From: Nigerium sp.
Lineage (GTDB): Bacteria; Actinomycetota; Actinomycetes; Propionibacteriales; Propionibacteriaceae
Length of the DNA stretch: 64,000 nucleotides
Reading direction: 5' to 3'
Assembly (NCBI GenBank): GCA_016711325.1
Contig: JADJTH010000011.1
Location: 59,433-123,432 of the forward strand
Shown here: in pieces, positions 47,201 to 56,305 of the stretch
Numbering within the stretch: position 1 is the stretch's first letter
Layout: each line of letters begins with the position of its first letter
Position numbers and translations under genes: made by a program
The notes under the pieces: model-generated
What the model was told of the DNA's origin: nothing
The model's database searches: none
What the model saw: only the letters and a program-made list of their open reading frames with translations

Positions 47201-47533
47201 TCAGGCGGCGCTGATATCGGTGCCACCCAGGATGAAGAGGTCGTCGCCGAACACCGCCGAGATCTGCAGATGCCCACCGAGGGCCTCCACGTAGCGGGAG
47301 ATCACATCCACCGTCGACACCTCACCGCGCTCGATCTGCGACACCCGGCTCTTGGACACGCCCATCCGCTCAGCCACCTCGGCCTGGGTCAACCCCAGAC
47401 TCGTGCGGCGCTCAGCGAGCCGGTTCGCATTGATGTACGCCTGAGTGCGCTGACGCGCCTGCGCGACCACAGCCTCTCCGCCCAGGTCAGCCGCGATGCC
47501 GGGCCGCACGCCCGTCCACTTCTTCGTCGCCAT
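47201..47533 (-). CDS. higA: HigA-like XRE antitoxin
   Basis: A 110-residue HTH protein: RRTSLGLTQAEVAERMGVSKSRVSQIERGEVSTVDVISRYVEALGG in outline, the XRE fold typical of antitoxins that follow a HigB/RelE-like toxin. Its ATG at 47533 shares one base with the toxin stop (TGATG). It should bind its partner and repress the operon. Confidence 0.87.
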   Translation of the reverse strand: MATKKWTGVRPGIAADLGGEAVVAQARQRTQAYINANRLAERRTSLGLTQAEVAERMGVSKSRVSQIERGEVSTVDVISRYVEALGGHLQISAVFGDDLFILGGTDISAA

Positions 47534-47900
47534 CACCGCTCCCCCTTCGCGCGTCGCTCTTCCAGACAGTCCTTGTACAGCCGTTCCGCTTCAGGAAGGG
47601 CCGCCTTGTACCACTGCGTCCAGTTACCGGACTTGTCCCCACCCAGCAGCAGGATCGCCGACCGCCACGGATCGAAGACGAACAGTATCCGGACCTCGCT
47701 GCGTCCGGACGATCCGGGGCGCAACTCCTTCAAGTTGTGCAGCACTGAACCTTTGAGGCGATCCACCAACGGCCGGCCCAGGTTCAGCCGATCTCGGCCA
47801 GTCGGTCGATCGCGTCGACGATCAGCGCCTGGGATTCGTGGTCGACCGTTCCGTACCAGGCGAGCCACTCGTCGGTGACCAGGACCTCCCACTCACCCAC
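47533..47900 (-). CDS. higB: HigB/RelE-like toxin, frameshifted
   Basis: Two frames make one toxin: GEWEVLVTDEWLAWYGTVDH and ALIVDAIDRLAEIG, then after a missing base near 47787 LNLGRPLVDRLKGSVLHNLK, ELRPG, VRILFVFDPWRSAILLLGGD and KSGNWTQWYKAALPEAERLY. This is the phage-derived Gp49/HigB family, which cleaves mRNA on ribosomes. GTG at 47900 is six bases after TACACT, so the transcript is probably leaderless. A lost G would explain the break. Confidence 0.8.
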
Positions 47901-48285
47901 ACCCCTAGTGTAGTAAATCCTCGACCATGTTGACGCGGCGGCGCAGGCGAGGGCAAGCCTGCCCCACGCTCCCACGGTCCCACGCACCACCGCTCCACTG
48001 AACCCGCCCCACCCATCTCGTCAGCGACTGCGGATAGTCGCCGCACCCTTATTGCTCCTACTTGAGGTCCACGGCCGTCGCCACCCCGCATAGTTCTTAC
48101 ATGGTTGTCGTTTCGTCACCGGAGTCATTTGGAGTCCAAGTTTCCAGAAACTCGAACAGGTCGGTCCGGCAGGCGGCCTTGATCGGGCCCGCCCGCTTGC
48201 CGACTGCTCGCACGCCATGGCCTCACCTGGCAGCCGTCGACTCGGCCACAGAAGAGGCGTCCCGTCGCTGGCTGGACACGGACTG
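47901..48285. other. 385-bp gap upstream of TOTE gene
   Basis: Holds the leaderless higB promoter on the minus strand (TACACT, + strand AGTGTA at 47907-47912). No gene is recognised in the rest, nor any clear promoter for the TOTE gene, whose ATG has only a weak ribosome site. Confidence 0.35.
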
Positions 48286-50633
48286 ATGTCGGAACCGGGC
48301 AAGCTCAGCGATCTCGAGCGTCGACTCGCCGAGCTTCGTGTGGAGAACCAGCGGCTGCGGAGTCTGCTCCGGATCACCAACGGCGTGGAGCCACCGCCCG
48401 AGCAGCCGACACTGGCGACGGCCGATCCGGGCCTGGTGACGAACGCCTCCCCGCCAGAGGCGAAGCTGGCGCTGTACGTGAGGCTGTTCGCGGCCCGACG
48501 TGACGTCTATGCGTCCTACTGGGAGAACCCTCGCAAGAGGACCAAGGGCTGGTCGCCCGTCACCCGCGACCGGTTCGGCAAAGGCTCACTATGGGGCAGG
48601 CGGCCATTGCCGTTGACCTCCGAGGTGATCGCCCACCACCTGAGCGACACCGATCTGTTCATCGGCCTGTACCCGTTGCTACCGGACGCGACGTGTTGGT
48701 GGCTCGCCGCGGACTTCGACGGGCCGCAGGCGATGCTGGACGCACACGCCTATGTGAAGGCGGCGGCCTCCCTCGACGTGCCGTGCGGTCTCGAAATCTC
48801 ACAGTCAGGACGCGGGGCGCATGTGTGGACGTTCTTCACCGCACCCGTGCCCGCTGCCGACGCCCGCGCGATGGGCACGGCCTGCATCCACCGCGCGATG
48901 GGCCTGCGGGGATCCATGCCGCTGGCTAGCTACGACCGCCTGTTCCCGAACCAGGACACCGTCCCGGCGGGTTCATCAGGCGTGGGGAACCTGATCGCCG
49001 CGCCACTGAACGGACGGCGCCGCGTTGAGCGTCGCACCACGTTGTTCGTGGATCTGGCCACGTGGGAGCCGTGGCCCGACCAATGGGAGTACCTTTCCCG
49101 TCTCGACCGGATGACCCCGCGCCAGGTCGCGGCGGTCGGCCGCAGGGACCGGATCAGCGTCGGCCCCGAGGTGACCCGGCTGGAAGCCTCGCCCGCAACC
49201 GCCGTCCGGCCACAACCACCAGCCCAGATACGGGCAACCCTCGGCTCCCGACTGCTGATCCGGGACGAGGATCTGACACCGGCACTGTCGGCAGCGCTCC
49301 GGCACGCGGCCACGATCCACAACCCCGGGTTCTACGAGGCACAGCGGGCCCGGCGTTCGACCTGGAACATCCCTCGGTTCATCCAGGGCTTCGACGTCGC
49401 CGTTAGCGGCGACCTGCTCCTGCCGCGCGGTCTGCGCGAACAAGCAGCAACCCTGATTGCGCAAGCCGGAAGTGAGCTGGCGTGTGACGACGAACGGAGC
49501 CAGGGCAGTGAACTGAGCGCGCCATTCCTGGGTCAGCTGGACGACCGGCAGGCGACCGCGGTGGATGCGATGCTCGCTCACGAGGACGGCATCCTGAACG
49601 CACCCACCGGCTCCGGCAAGACCGTGATGGCCTGCGCGATCATCGCCGAACGGGCAGTCAGCACGCTCGTCCTGATCAACAAGACCGCCCTTGCCGCACA
49701 ATGGCGAGAACAGATCAGCACCCTGCTCGGCATCAGGGCCGGCCAACGCGGCGGCGGACGGGTCAAGACCCGAGGGCAGGTCGACATCATGCTGTTGCAG
49801 TCGCTGGCTCGCCTCAACCCCACCGAGATCAACGAGTTGACTGCGGGATACGGCCAGGTCATCGTCGACGAATGCCACCACATCGCCGCCGGATCCTACG
49901 AGAACGTCGTCTCACAGATCAGGGCGGTCTGGTGGCTCGGACTCACGGCGACACCCGAGCGCAAGGACGGTCTGGAACAAGTCACCAACTGGCAACTCGG
50001 GCCGGTCCGCCACGTCATCACAGACGTCCTGCCGAGCGAGGACACCCTCGTCACGCCCTACGACGGGCCACGACGTGAGCTGCAGGTCCACGGCACCACC
50101 TTCAGCTGTGTCGGCGACCTGGACCTTGCACAGCCCGGAGCGATCACCCAACTCGGCGGCCTGCTCGCCGTAGACCCGAACCGCAACCAGCAGATCGCGG
50201 ACGACATCACCGATGCCCTCCAAAACGGACGCAAGTGTCTGGTCCTCTCCCGCCGACGCGACCACCTGATCACCCTCGCTACGCTGCTACCCGAGGCCGA
50301 AGCGCTGATCATGCGCGGCGGCACCGGCGCGAAAGCACTCGCTGCGATCCGAGAACGCATCGCTGACACGAATCCTGCAGATCCGCTTCTGGTGATGACG
50401 ACCGTCCCCTAGGCGGCGAAGGCTTCGATGCGCCCATCATCGACACCGTGTTCCTCGTCGGACCGATCTCCTACCCAGGCCTGCTCGTCCAAGCCGTCGG
50501 ACGAGCGCTACGCCGACACGAGGGAAAGACCCACGTCATCGTCCACGACTACGTCGACGCCAACGTTCCCGTCCTCAAAGCCCAGTACTCCCGCCGCCGC
50601 GTGGCCTACCGGCAGATGGGATTCATCGGCTGA
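48286..50633 (+). CDS. TOTE-type primase-helicase, one-base gap
   Basis: About 782 residues. A coiled coil (LSDLERRLAELRVENQRLRS) leads to an archaeo-eukaryotic primase domain of the TOTE conflict-system type: DVYASYWENPRK, FIGLYPLLPDATCWWLAADF with DFD at 143-145, QSGRGAHVWTFF and SYDRLFPNQDTVPAG. Then a superfamily 2 helicase: APTGSGKTV, VIVDECHH, LTATPERKDGL, LVLSRRRDHL and LVQAVGRALRRHEG. These proteins belong to predicted anti-invader systems. A missing C at 50410 creates TAG; the fragment at 44199 shows the intact codons, and the frame then runs on to VAYRQMGFIG. Confidence 0.88.
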
Positions 50634-50945
50634 CCAGCGTTCCATCGCGGACTGCAACCGCCTTCAGCGAGCCGACCGGAACGTCCACGAGGTTCTCGGC
50701 GATGAGGTGTTCTTCGACGGCTTGTTTGAGGATCGACTTCATCAGCCCGCAGGCGTTGGCCTGCTGGGTCGGCGTGTTCCTCATGCCGGCGTACCAACCG
50801 CGAACCTGCTCTGGTGTGATCGACGTGATCGGTGCGTCGCCGAAAGCCGGCAGGATCGCCAGACGAAGCAACTTCTCGTACAACTCGACGGTCGCCGGCC
50901 GCAGCGTGCGCTCCGTCGCCCGCCGCAGTCGGTTCGGGGGGCGGG
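50623..50945 (-). pseudogene. tyrosine integrase remnant (core-binding domain)
   Basis: TERTLRPATVELYEKLLRLA, ILPAFGDAPITSITPEQVRG and WYAGM are the SAM-like core-binding domain of actinobacterial phage-type integrases. The protein stops after KAVAVRDGTLVSR, before the catalytic domain (no R...HxxR...Y). The 3' end converges on and overlaps the TOTE gene end by 11 bases. It marks a former integrative element. Confidence 0.72.
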
Positions 50946-50960
50946 CTCAGATAGTGTCGG

Positions 50961-51353
50961 TTACGGCAGGGGGCATCCGGCGATTCGCGCGATGGGCTCC
51001 GAAAGTGCCGGATAACGGCCCGCGCGCCGCCGGAGAAACGACCCTTTCCGAGCCCAGCCGGCGAAACGGGTCGCGAGCCCCGCTGCAACCGACACTATTC
51101 GAGCCTGAGGTGGTCCAGCAGGCGCATGCTCGTCGTCGCCACCGGCGCGAAGCACGCGGGAGTCCCGGAATTCCGGTCGCACCATGTCCAAGGACTTGAC
51201 CAGGCCGTCGACATCCTTGTGGCGCAGGCGAATGAGGCGAGCGTCGACTCGGTAGGCGATCAGGTGGCCGGACGCGATCCGCCGGCGCCGGGTCACCTTG
51301 CTGATGCCGGTGCGCTCGGCTGCCTGGGTGAGCTTCTCGTACTGGATCGTCAG
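50961..51353 (-). CDS. excisionase-like HTH protein
   Basis: TIQYEKLTQAAERTGISKVT, RRRRIASGHLIAYRVDARLI and RLRHKDVDGLVKSLDM form a MerR/Xis-type winged HTH, as in excisionases next to actinobacterial integrases. The rest of the frame, to 50961, has no family likeness. The best ribosome site (GAGAGGAG, 51361-51368) precedes a CTG at 51353; no ATG is suitable, so the start is uncertain. It sits upstream of the integrase remnant. Confidence 0.5.
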   Translation of the reverse strand: MTIQYEKLTQAAERTGISKVTRRRRIASGHLIAYRVDARLIRLRHKDVDGLVKSLDMVRPEFRDSRVLRAGGDDEHAPAGPPQARIVSVAAGLATRFAGWARKGSFLRRRAGRYPALSEPIARIAGCPLP

Positions 51354-51482
51354 GGGGGTGCTCCTCTCGGATGTACTCCCCTACACCCACCCACGGACAC
51401 GAGCGCGCACGACCCGGCATCGGAAACACGTGCCACCAGCGCGCCATGGCGCCACATCACACACACGAAGACGCCCCGGTCC

Positions 51483-51526
51483 GTGGGTTCGTCGTGGGTT
51501 CAGCGTGGGTTCGTCGTGGGTTCGTC
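51483..51526 (+). repeat. 11-bp tandem repeats, four units
   Basis: GTGGGTTCGTC occurs at 51483, 51505 and 51516, with a variant GTGGGTTCAGC at 51494. Spacing is one helical turn, as in protein-binding iterons. Confidence 0.75.
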
Positions 51527-51591
51527 GTGCCGTTTCGGGCACACTCCTGATCACTCGTGATCGGAAAGAGTTTTAGTGTTTCGGCTTGTCA

Positions 51592-51618
51592 GCCGCCTGA
51601 ACATCGTAGTCAGGCGGC
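51592..51618. terminator. 9-bp perfect hairpin
   Basis: GCCGCCTGA and TCAGGCGGC flank a 9-base loop ACATCGTAG. Two weaker hairpins follow within 50 bases. A terminator or a structured site of the mobile element are both possible. Confidence 0.4.
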
Positions 51619-51840
51619 CCGCACGAATTGTGCGCGAGAGAGGAGTTGAAGCTCTCTTCTGTCAGCCGATAATCGCCCCCTGACAAGGTGTTTTGTAGGT
51701 TGATTGCCACTTCGTCACCTTGCCGTGGGGAATGCGTGGGGAATCGCTTCGAACCCGAGACCCGCGCGGATCTCGCGTCAGTAGCTGCCCCTCAGCATAG
51801 GCGGTCGGCGTCCACGGACCATTGGCAGAAGGTGAACGGT

Positions 51841-52656
51841 TCATCGCAGGGCTGCCAGCAGGTCGTTGCACAGGGCGGCGAACGCGGGCGCGACCGTGGC
51901 GTCTCCTCCTGCGGCGGATGCCGCGAGGAGGACGATCCGACCCCGGGGTGTGGTCGCGTGCAGGCGCAGGATCTCCAGAGCTTCTTCGGCGATGCCGGCC
52001 GCGTTGGGCTCACCCCTGTGTTTCGACAGTCCGAGAACCAGTTCGGCGGTGTCGACCGCTTGGAGTAGGCGGAAGGCGTCGAGGGCGTCCTTCTCCTTGA
52101 GTCGGTCCGGCTGCCGGTCGGCCTGTCCGAGCCGTTCGCTGATCTTGATGACCTTGGCCACCAGGAGAGCGGCAGGGCCGGCGATGGCCAAGTCGAACGT
52201 GCGGGCATCAGTTGATTCCAGGGCCGCGATGGCGATGCGTTGGTGGTCGATGAGGGCCGGCTCGAGCCCACGGGCGATCCGGGCGGTCAGCCGGTCGTGG
52301 GGCGCGAGTCGTGCGGCACGCGCCGAGGCCTTCGCCGTCCGCGACTGATGCGGAACGACCATCAGATCGACCGCGACATCGCTGGCGGCGACCCAGCGAC
52401 CGGGGTTGGGGCCGGGAACGAACCCCGCCCCGCGCAGGAGCGAGCCGATCTCGGGCACGTCGGCCAGCCCGCGGGTATCGATCGCGAGGTCGGCGTCGGT
52501 CGTCATCAAGTGCACGTTGAGGTCGGCATCACCGGTGTGGTGGTAAACGGCCTGGGCGCCGACCAGGATGAGGCTGGGAAGGTGGTACGTCAGTGCTTCG
52601 AGGGCGTCCAAGAGGACGCGGCGGGCGGCGACATACTCGGGGGCGACGGCGTCCAT
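51841..52656 (-). CDS. AbiEii-like nucleotidyltransferase toxin
   Basis: A 271-residue protein. LILVGAQAVYHHTGDADLNV then MTTDADLAID (Asp54 and Asp56) is the nucleotidyltransferase core, with VDLMVVPHQSRT supplying the third acidic strand and a helical C-terminal part. This fits the toxin of type IV AbiE toxin-antitoxin/abortive-infection systems. It starts one base after the stop of the AbiEi-like gene. Residues look complete. Confidence 0.75.
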   Translation of the reverse strand: MDAVAPEYVAARRVLLDALEALTYHLPSLILVGAQAVYHHTGDADLNVHLMTTDADLAIDTRGLADVPEIGSLLRGAGFVPGPNPGRWVAASDVAVDLMVVPHQSRTAKASARAARLAPHDRLTARIARGLEPALIDHQRIAIAALESTDARTFDLAIAGPAALLVAKVIKISERLGQADRQPDRLKEKDALDAFRLLQAVDTAELVLGLSKHRGEPNAAGIAEEALEILRLHATTPRGRIVLLAASAAGGDATVAPAFAALCNDLLAALR

Positions 52657-52657
52657 G

Positions 52658-53728
52658 TCACTCCTTCCACGACGGATCGATCGAGGCCAGGGCGTCCATC
52701 AGCTGCTCGGCCTCGGCGTCCGAACGGCCGGGCAAAGTCAGCAGGTCCGCCACCACCAGCGCTGTGGGTGCGAGGGTGGCAGGTTCACCGGGGCCGGGCA
52801 GGATCCGTCCATCTTGGGGGGCGGCGATGACCACGTTCGCGGTCGCCGCGTCGGCCTCCACCAAGCCCAGTTGCTCGGCCAGCCTGCGAGGTGAGGCCGC
52901 GTACAAGGCGAGCAGCCGCAGCGGGACCACCGACGTCTTGTCCGGCGGCAGCAGCCTGCGGGCCGCGGCCGAGCCCGTCACCGCCACGCCCTCCTGCTCA
53001 GCGACCCGGTCGATGACCTGCGCCAGCCCCCGCGGCGCGAGCCAGTACGCCACAGCCGGGTTGGTTGTGGCGTACCCGTAGTCCTGCGCCCAGCGCCGCA
53101 GCAACGAACGCCGTCGCACGTTCGACACGGCGCCGCGCGCGTCCCGGTCGACGATCCCTTCAGCGGCCAGCGTGGTGAGCAGCTTCGACACCGACCCGGG
53201 CGAGACCTGCGCCACACTGGCCAACTCCCGGACACCGACCGGCACCTCGACCTCGGACAGGGCGCGGATCACGCGACTGGTAGCCACCCCGTTCAACCGG
53301 ACCACCGCAGCAGACTCCGGAGCACGAGGAGAGCGCTCCGCCCCCTCACCAGTCAGAAGGATCAACGGGTCGTCCGAGACCAAGCGCACCCAGCCCGTCG
53401 CGTCGACGTAACTGATCCCGGCCTCTGTCAGGGCGCGGCGGGTGGCGGGGCCGAGGTAGTCCGCGACGAACAAGACCGGGAAGCCCGTCTCCCGCTGTTC
53501 CCGCAGGGCTGCCACGGTATCGGCGAGCGACCTCCCGCCCGCCCGCTTTGCCTCGACTCTGTAGGTGACGCCCACCCCTGCCGGCCCCCTCACCGACAAC
53601 AGCACATCACTCGCGTACCGGGCGGCGCCGTCGGTGAGGTTGGCCGTCCACGCGCGCGGCAGCAGCTCCCTGACCTGACGTATGGCATCCTCAAGCAGAA
53701 GTGTTTCCGGGCGAGCATCGTTTCTCAT
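52658..53728 (-). CDS. AbiEi-like antitoxin/transcriptional regulator
   Basis: A 356-residue protein. The N-terminal half contains VTYRVEAKRAGGRSLADTVA and ISYVDATGWVRL, a nuclease-like fold usual in these regulators; the centre is a winged HTH (VGVRELASVAQVSPGSVSKL). It precedes the nucleotidyltransferase gene as AbiEi precedes AbiEii, and should autoregulate. The ATG at 53728 sits within an inverted repeat and 11 bases after a -10, so translation is leaderless. An ATG four codons upstream is less likely. Confidence 0.75.
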   Translation of the reverse strand: MRNDARPETLLLEDAIRQVRELLPRAWTANLTDGAARYASDVLLSVRGPAGVGVTYRVEAKRAGGRSLADTVAALREQRETGFPVLFVADYLGPATRRALTEAGISYVDATGWVRLVSDDPLILLTGEGAERSPRAPESAAVVRLNGVATSRVIRALSEVEVPVGVRELASVAQVSPGSVSKLLTTLAAEGIVDRDARGAVSNVRRRSLLRRWAQDYGYATTNPAVAYWLAPRGLAQVIDRVAEQEGVAVTGSAAARRLLPPDKTSVVPLRLLALYAASPRRLAEQLGLVEADAATANVVIAAPQDGRILPGPGEPATLAPTALVVADLLTLPGRSDAEAEQLMDALASIDPSWKE

Positions 53729-53744
53729 AGTACGAAACATTCTA
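53720..53744 (-). promoter_or_regulatory. leaderless promoter and operator of the AbiE pair
   Basis: On the minus strand TAGAAT (53744-53739) is a good -10, placing the start of transcription next to the ATG at 53728. GTTTC and GAAAC (53734-53738 and 53720-53724) form an inverted repeat across the start codon, a likely self-repression site. Confidence 0.5.
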
Positions 53745-54259
53745 CTTCCAGAAACAGTGAGGGCGAGAGTCTGGCTGGCCCCAGAGCGCGGGTGCAGTGT
53801 CGCGGTTGAGGTCGCGCTCGAGCTCATCGCCGGTTCCCGCTCCCGCTCTGCATCGCAGCCCCCTGTTCAGTCGGACACGCCACTCGCTCTCATAACGGGC
53901 GTCTACTGTTCTCGGGGGACAGTCCCGCAGCCTGAGTCCGTACCGATTCAGAGCAGACACGGGCAGCGCCGGCCAGTGGGACCGATGACGGACCCATGGT
54001 CCTGAAGGGGGTGCCTTGCTCCGCGACTGACACTGTGGCATTGCGGGCTTCGGGGCGGGCGGCCAGGGCTGGCGCCTTGAACCACCCCCGGGCACAACTC
54101 CCCCCTCTGGGATCGGGCGGACGGGAGCCATCAGCCCACAAGAACACGGTTCAGTCCAGCAGCAGTCGACCTCGGTGAGGGTCCCTTGCTACCCGAGCGA
54201 CCCCGCGCCGCGCCCTGCCCGACAACCCCAGACGGCCCAGCCCGTTTCCGATGTCGTAC
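53745..54259. other. 515-bp gap between the AbiE pair and the arsenic island
   Basis: No supported coding region, repeat or promoter was recognised. Reading frames present lack ribosome sites and family likeness. It probably contains decayed sequence at the junction of two acquired regions. Confidence 0.35.
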
Positions 54260-54802
54260 CTACCGCTGGGGCCGGTGCCGCTCGCGACCGGCGAGTGTCA
54301 GCTGACGGCGGTGGTGGTCATAGTGCTTGGGTGCCCATTCGAGCACGTCGGCGCGGGTCATCCACGACGTGAAGTAGGGATCCCACTGTTCGGGGACAGC
54401 CATCGCGAGCTGTAGCTCGGCGTCGGTCGCGCGGCGGCTCCAGTCGACGAGCCAGTCGGTGTCGAGGTTCATCCAGTGCTCGGCGCGACGTAGCCCGACG
54501 ACGCGGACGCCAGCGACTGGCCCGGCGTAGTTGACCCAGTTGTAGGGACGCGTCAGCGCGGTGAGGATACGCGCGTGGCCGATCGAGACCCGGCGTGGCA
54601 GCCGTCCGAATCCACCGAACAGCGGAACGAACACCCGCGCGAGATGCTGCCCGAACCACATGTGGAACAGGAGTTCGCGGTTGGTCCAGCGGGTCCCCCA
54701 CGTGGGCGCCAGCAGTTCCTCGGGGGTGGCGGCCGCGATGAGGCGGCGGTAGTCGTCGCGGACCCGTTCAAGCTCGGACACGATGTCGGCAGCGGCTGAC
54801 AT
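54260..54802 (-). CDS. DinB-family protein
   Basis: A 180-residue four-helix protein of the DinB/YfiT superfamily: ELLAPTWGTRWTNRELLFHM (first His), a middle helix pair, and WAPKHYDHHRRQLTL with the His residues of the metal site. Enzymes of this fold often use mycothiol or bacillithiol as thiol partner. It follows arsC on the same strand by 36 bases, which suggests a thiol-dependent job in arsenic stress. The exact reaction is unknown. Confidence 0.85.
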   Translation of the reverse strand: MSAAADIVSELERVRDDYRRLIAAATPEELLAPTWGTRWTNRELLFHMWFGQHLARVFVPLFGGFGRLPRRVSIGHARILTALTRPYNWVNYAGPVAGVRVVGLRRAEHWMNLDTDWLVDWSRRATDAELQLAMAVPEQWDPYFTSWMTRADVLEWAPKHYDHHRRQLTLAGRERHRPQR

Positions 54803-54837
54803 GCTTCAAGTGTGCGCCCCGCCCGGGACCCTCGCCG

Positions 54838-55493
54838 TCACAGGTTGAGCGATGCCAGAAGGCTGCGGACGCGTCGTTCGACGTCGTCGCGGATGGGTCG
54901 GATGGCGTCGAGGTTCTGGCCGTGGGGTCGTCGAGTTCCCAGCTCTCGTAGCGCTTGCCCGGGAAGATGGGGCACGCATCGCCGCAGCCCATCGTGATGA
55001 CGACGTCGGCGGCGCGGACGGTCTCATCGGTCCAGGGTTTGGGGAACTCGTGGGCGATGTCGATTCCGCGTTCGGCCATCGCCTGGACCGCCACGGGGTT
55101 GACCTCGAGCCCGGGCTCGGAGCCGCCGGACCAGGCGACCGCATTGTCGCCGGCGAGCGCCTGGAAGAAGCCGAGAGCCATCTGGGACCGTCCGGCGTTG
55201 TGGGTGCACAGGAAGAGCACCACGGGTTTGCCGTCGTCGTGGAGTCCCTCGACGCGGGCGAGCGCGTGGAGGCGCTGCCTGGCGAAGCGTTCGGCGAGCA
55301 GGGGCAGGAACTTGGTGACGGTCGCGCGACCGGCGAACTGGTCGAAGGAACTGTCCAGGAACCGCTCGATGGTCTCAGTGCCGTAGACGCCGGAGAACTC
55401 CTGCGCGAGGTGCGCCGCAGCCTGCTTGAGCGCGAGTCTGTCGTCGGGGTGCAGACACTCCCAGCTGCGTTCCTGAGCAGGGTGGACGGTCAT
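54838..55493 (-). CDS. arsC: arsenate reductase with N-terminal three-helix domain, frameshifted
   Basis: About 218 residues. The first 80 form a helical dimerisation-type domain (SSFDQFAGRATVTKFLPLLA, ERFARQRLHAL); the rest is a low-molecular-weight phosphatase fold with CTHNAGRSQMALGF and ITMGCGDACPIFPGKRYESW. This kind reduces arsenate with a mycothiol or thioredoxin partner. Near 54924 a G is missing in a GGGG run; the corrected tail reads HGQNLDAIRPIRDDVERRVR and stops at 54838. The ATG overlaps the stop of the ArsR fusion. Confidence 0.88.
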
Positions 55494-56155
55494 CGTGGCT
55501 CTCCTTCAAGGCTTGATGCGAGTCGGTCGATGCGTTGGGTGATGTCGTCGTAGGCGGCGTCGAAGGCATGGGGTCCTCCTTGACTGCCGGGTCGGGAATG
55601 GACCAGTGCAGCAGCGGGCCGTCCACGTCTTCGTAGGCCCGGTCACACACCGCGATGAGTAGCTCGTCGCCGGTGAGGACGTCCCGGGCGAGCTTGGGTG
55701 TCGCGTGCGTGAGGTCGAGCCCGTGGCGGCGCGCGACCGAGACCGCGCCCGGGTGCACCCGTCGGGCGGGGCGGGTTCCTGCCGAGACAGCGGGAATGTC
55801 GCTGATCGAGCGCCAGTACGACTCCGCCAGCTGTGAACGGGCCGAGTTCTGGCTGCACACGAAAGCGACCCGGGCCGGACGAGGCAGCGGGGTCGCACCG
55901 AGCAACCGGTCGCAGGCCGGGGTCCGCTGAACGTAGCTGCGGCGTCCGTCTCCCTCGGAACGGTGCCGCGTGACGAGGCCCGCCTGCTCAAGGACGCCGA
56001 GGTGGTGGGCGACCAGGTTGGTCGGCAACTCCAGCTGGGCGGCGAGCTCGCCTGAGGCGAGGTCGGCGTGCGCGAGCAGGTCGATGATCGCGAGCCGCGA
56101 CGGGTCACCCAGTGCGGCGTACGCGCGCCCTGGCGTTCACGTCCCCGAGTACCAC
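55490..56155 (-). CDS. ArsR repressor fused to a low-molecular-weight phosphatase, frameshifted
   Basis: About 222 residues. N-terminal ArsR HTH: LGDPSRLAIIDLLAHADLAS, GELAAQLELPTNLVAHHLGV and LEQAGLVTRHR. C-terminal phosphatase/arsenate reductase: VAFVCSQNSARSQLAESYW, with the DP of HWSIPDPAVKED. GTG at 56155 follows GAGGAGGGG. Two gaps break the frame: two bases in a GCGCGCG tract near 56124 and one G in a GGGG run at 55570. Linking sensor and reductase in one chain is known in actinobacterial ars loci. Its stop overlaps arsC (ATGA). Confidence 0.82.
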
Positions 56156-56202
56156 GACGGCCCCTCCTCAGATGATTACCTCGACAGATGTTGCCTCAAT
56201 GC

Positions 56203-56225
56203 TAGCTGAGCTATTATGGAGTCAA
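56203..56225 (-). promoter_or_regulatory. palindrome and -35 of the ArsR-fusion promoter
   Basis: TAGCT, G, AGCTA (56203-56213) is a short dyad, and TTGACT lies just upstream on the minus strand (56225-56220). The dyad would sit between -35 and -10, a usual place for an ArsR-type site. The -10 is weak. Confidence 0.4.
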
Positions 56226-56305
56226 GGCCGGCCCACCCGGCTTCAACCCGCGACTTCGATCCGACGATGTAAAGCACCCGCGGGGCATGAACCCAGGAGG
56301 TTTCC

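Larger units (their letters stand above)
51354..51840. other. 487-bp repeat- and hairpin-rich gap
   Basis: No gene. Contains four 11-bp tandem units (51483-51526), a 9-bp perfect stem (51592-51618), further small hairpins near 51621 and 51638, the direct repeat TGTCAGCCG (51587 and 51660) and two 11-bp units GTGGGGAAT plus two bases (51725-51746). It may be the end of an old integrative element. Confidence 0.5.

Noticed and set aside
51483..51526. Possible CRISPR array
   Set aside because: Units are 11 bp with no spacers, so these are tandem repeats.
51735..51770. T-arm-like GGGTTCGAA on the minus strand, possible tRNA or att site
   Set aside because: No acceptor, D or anticodon arm could be found around it, so no tRNA is supported.
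53745..54259. Several overlapping reading frames on both strands
   Set aside because: All lack start signals and similarity; composition looks non-coding or decayed.
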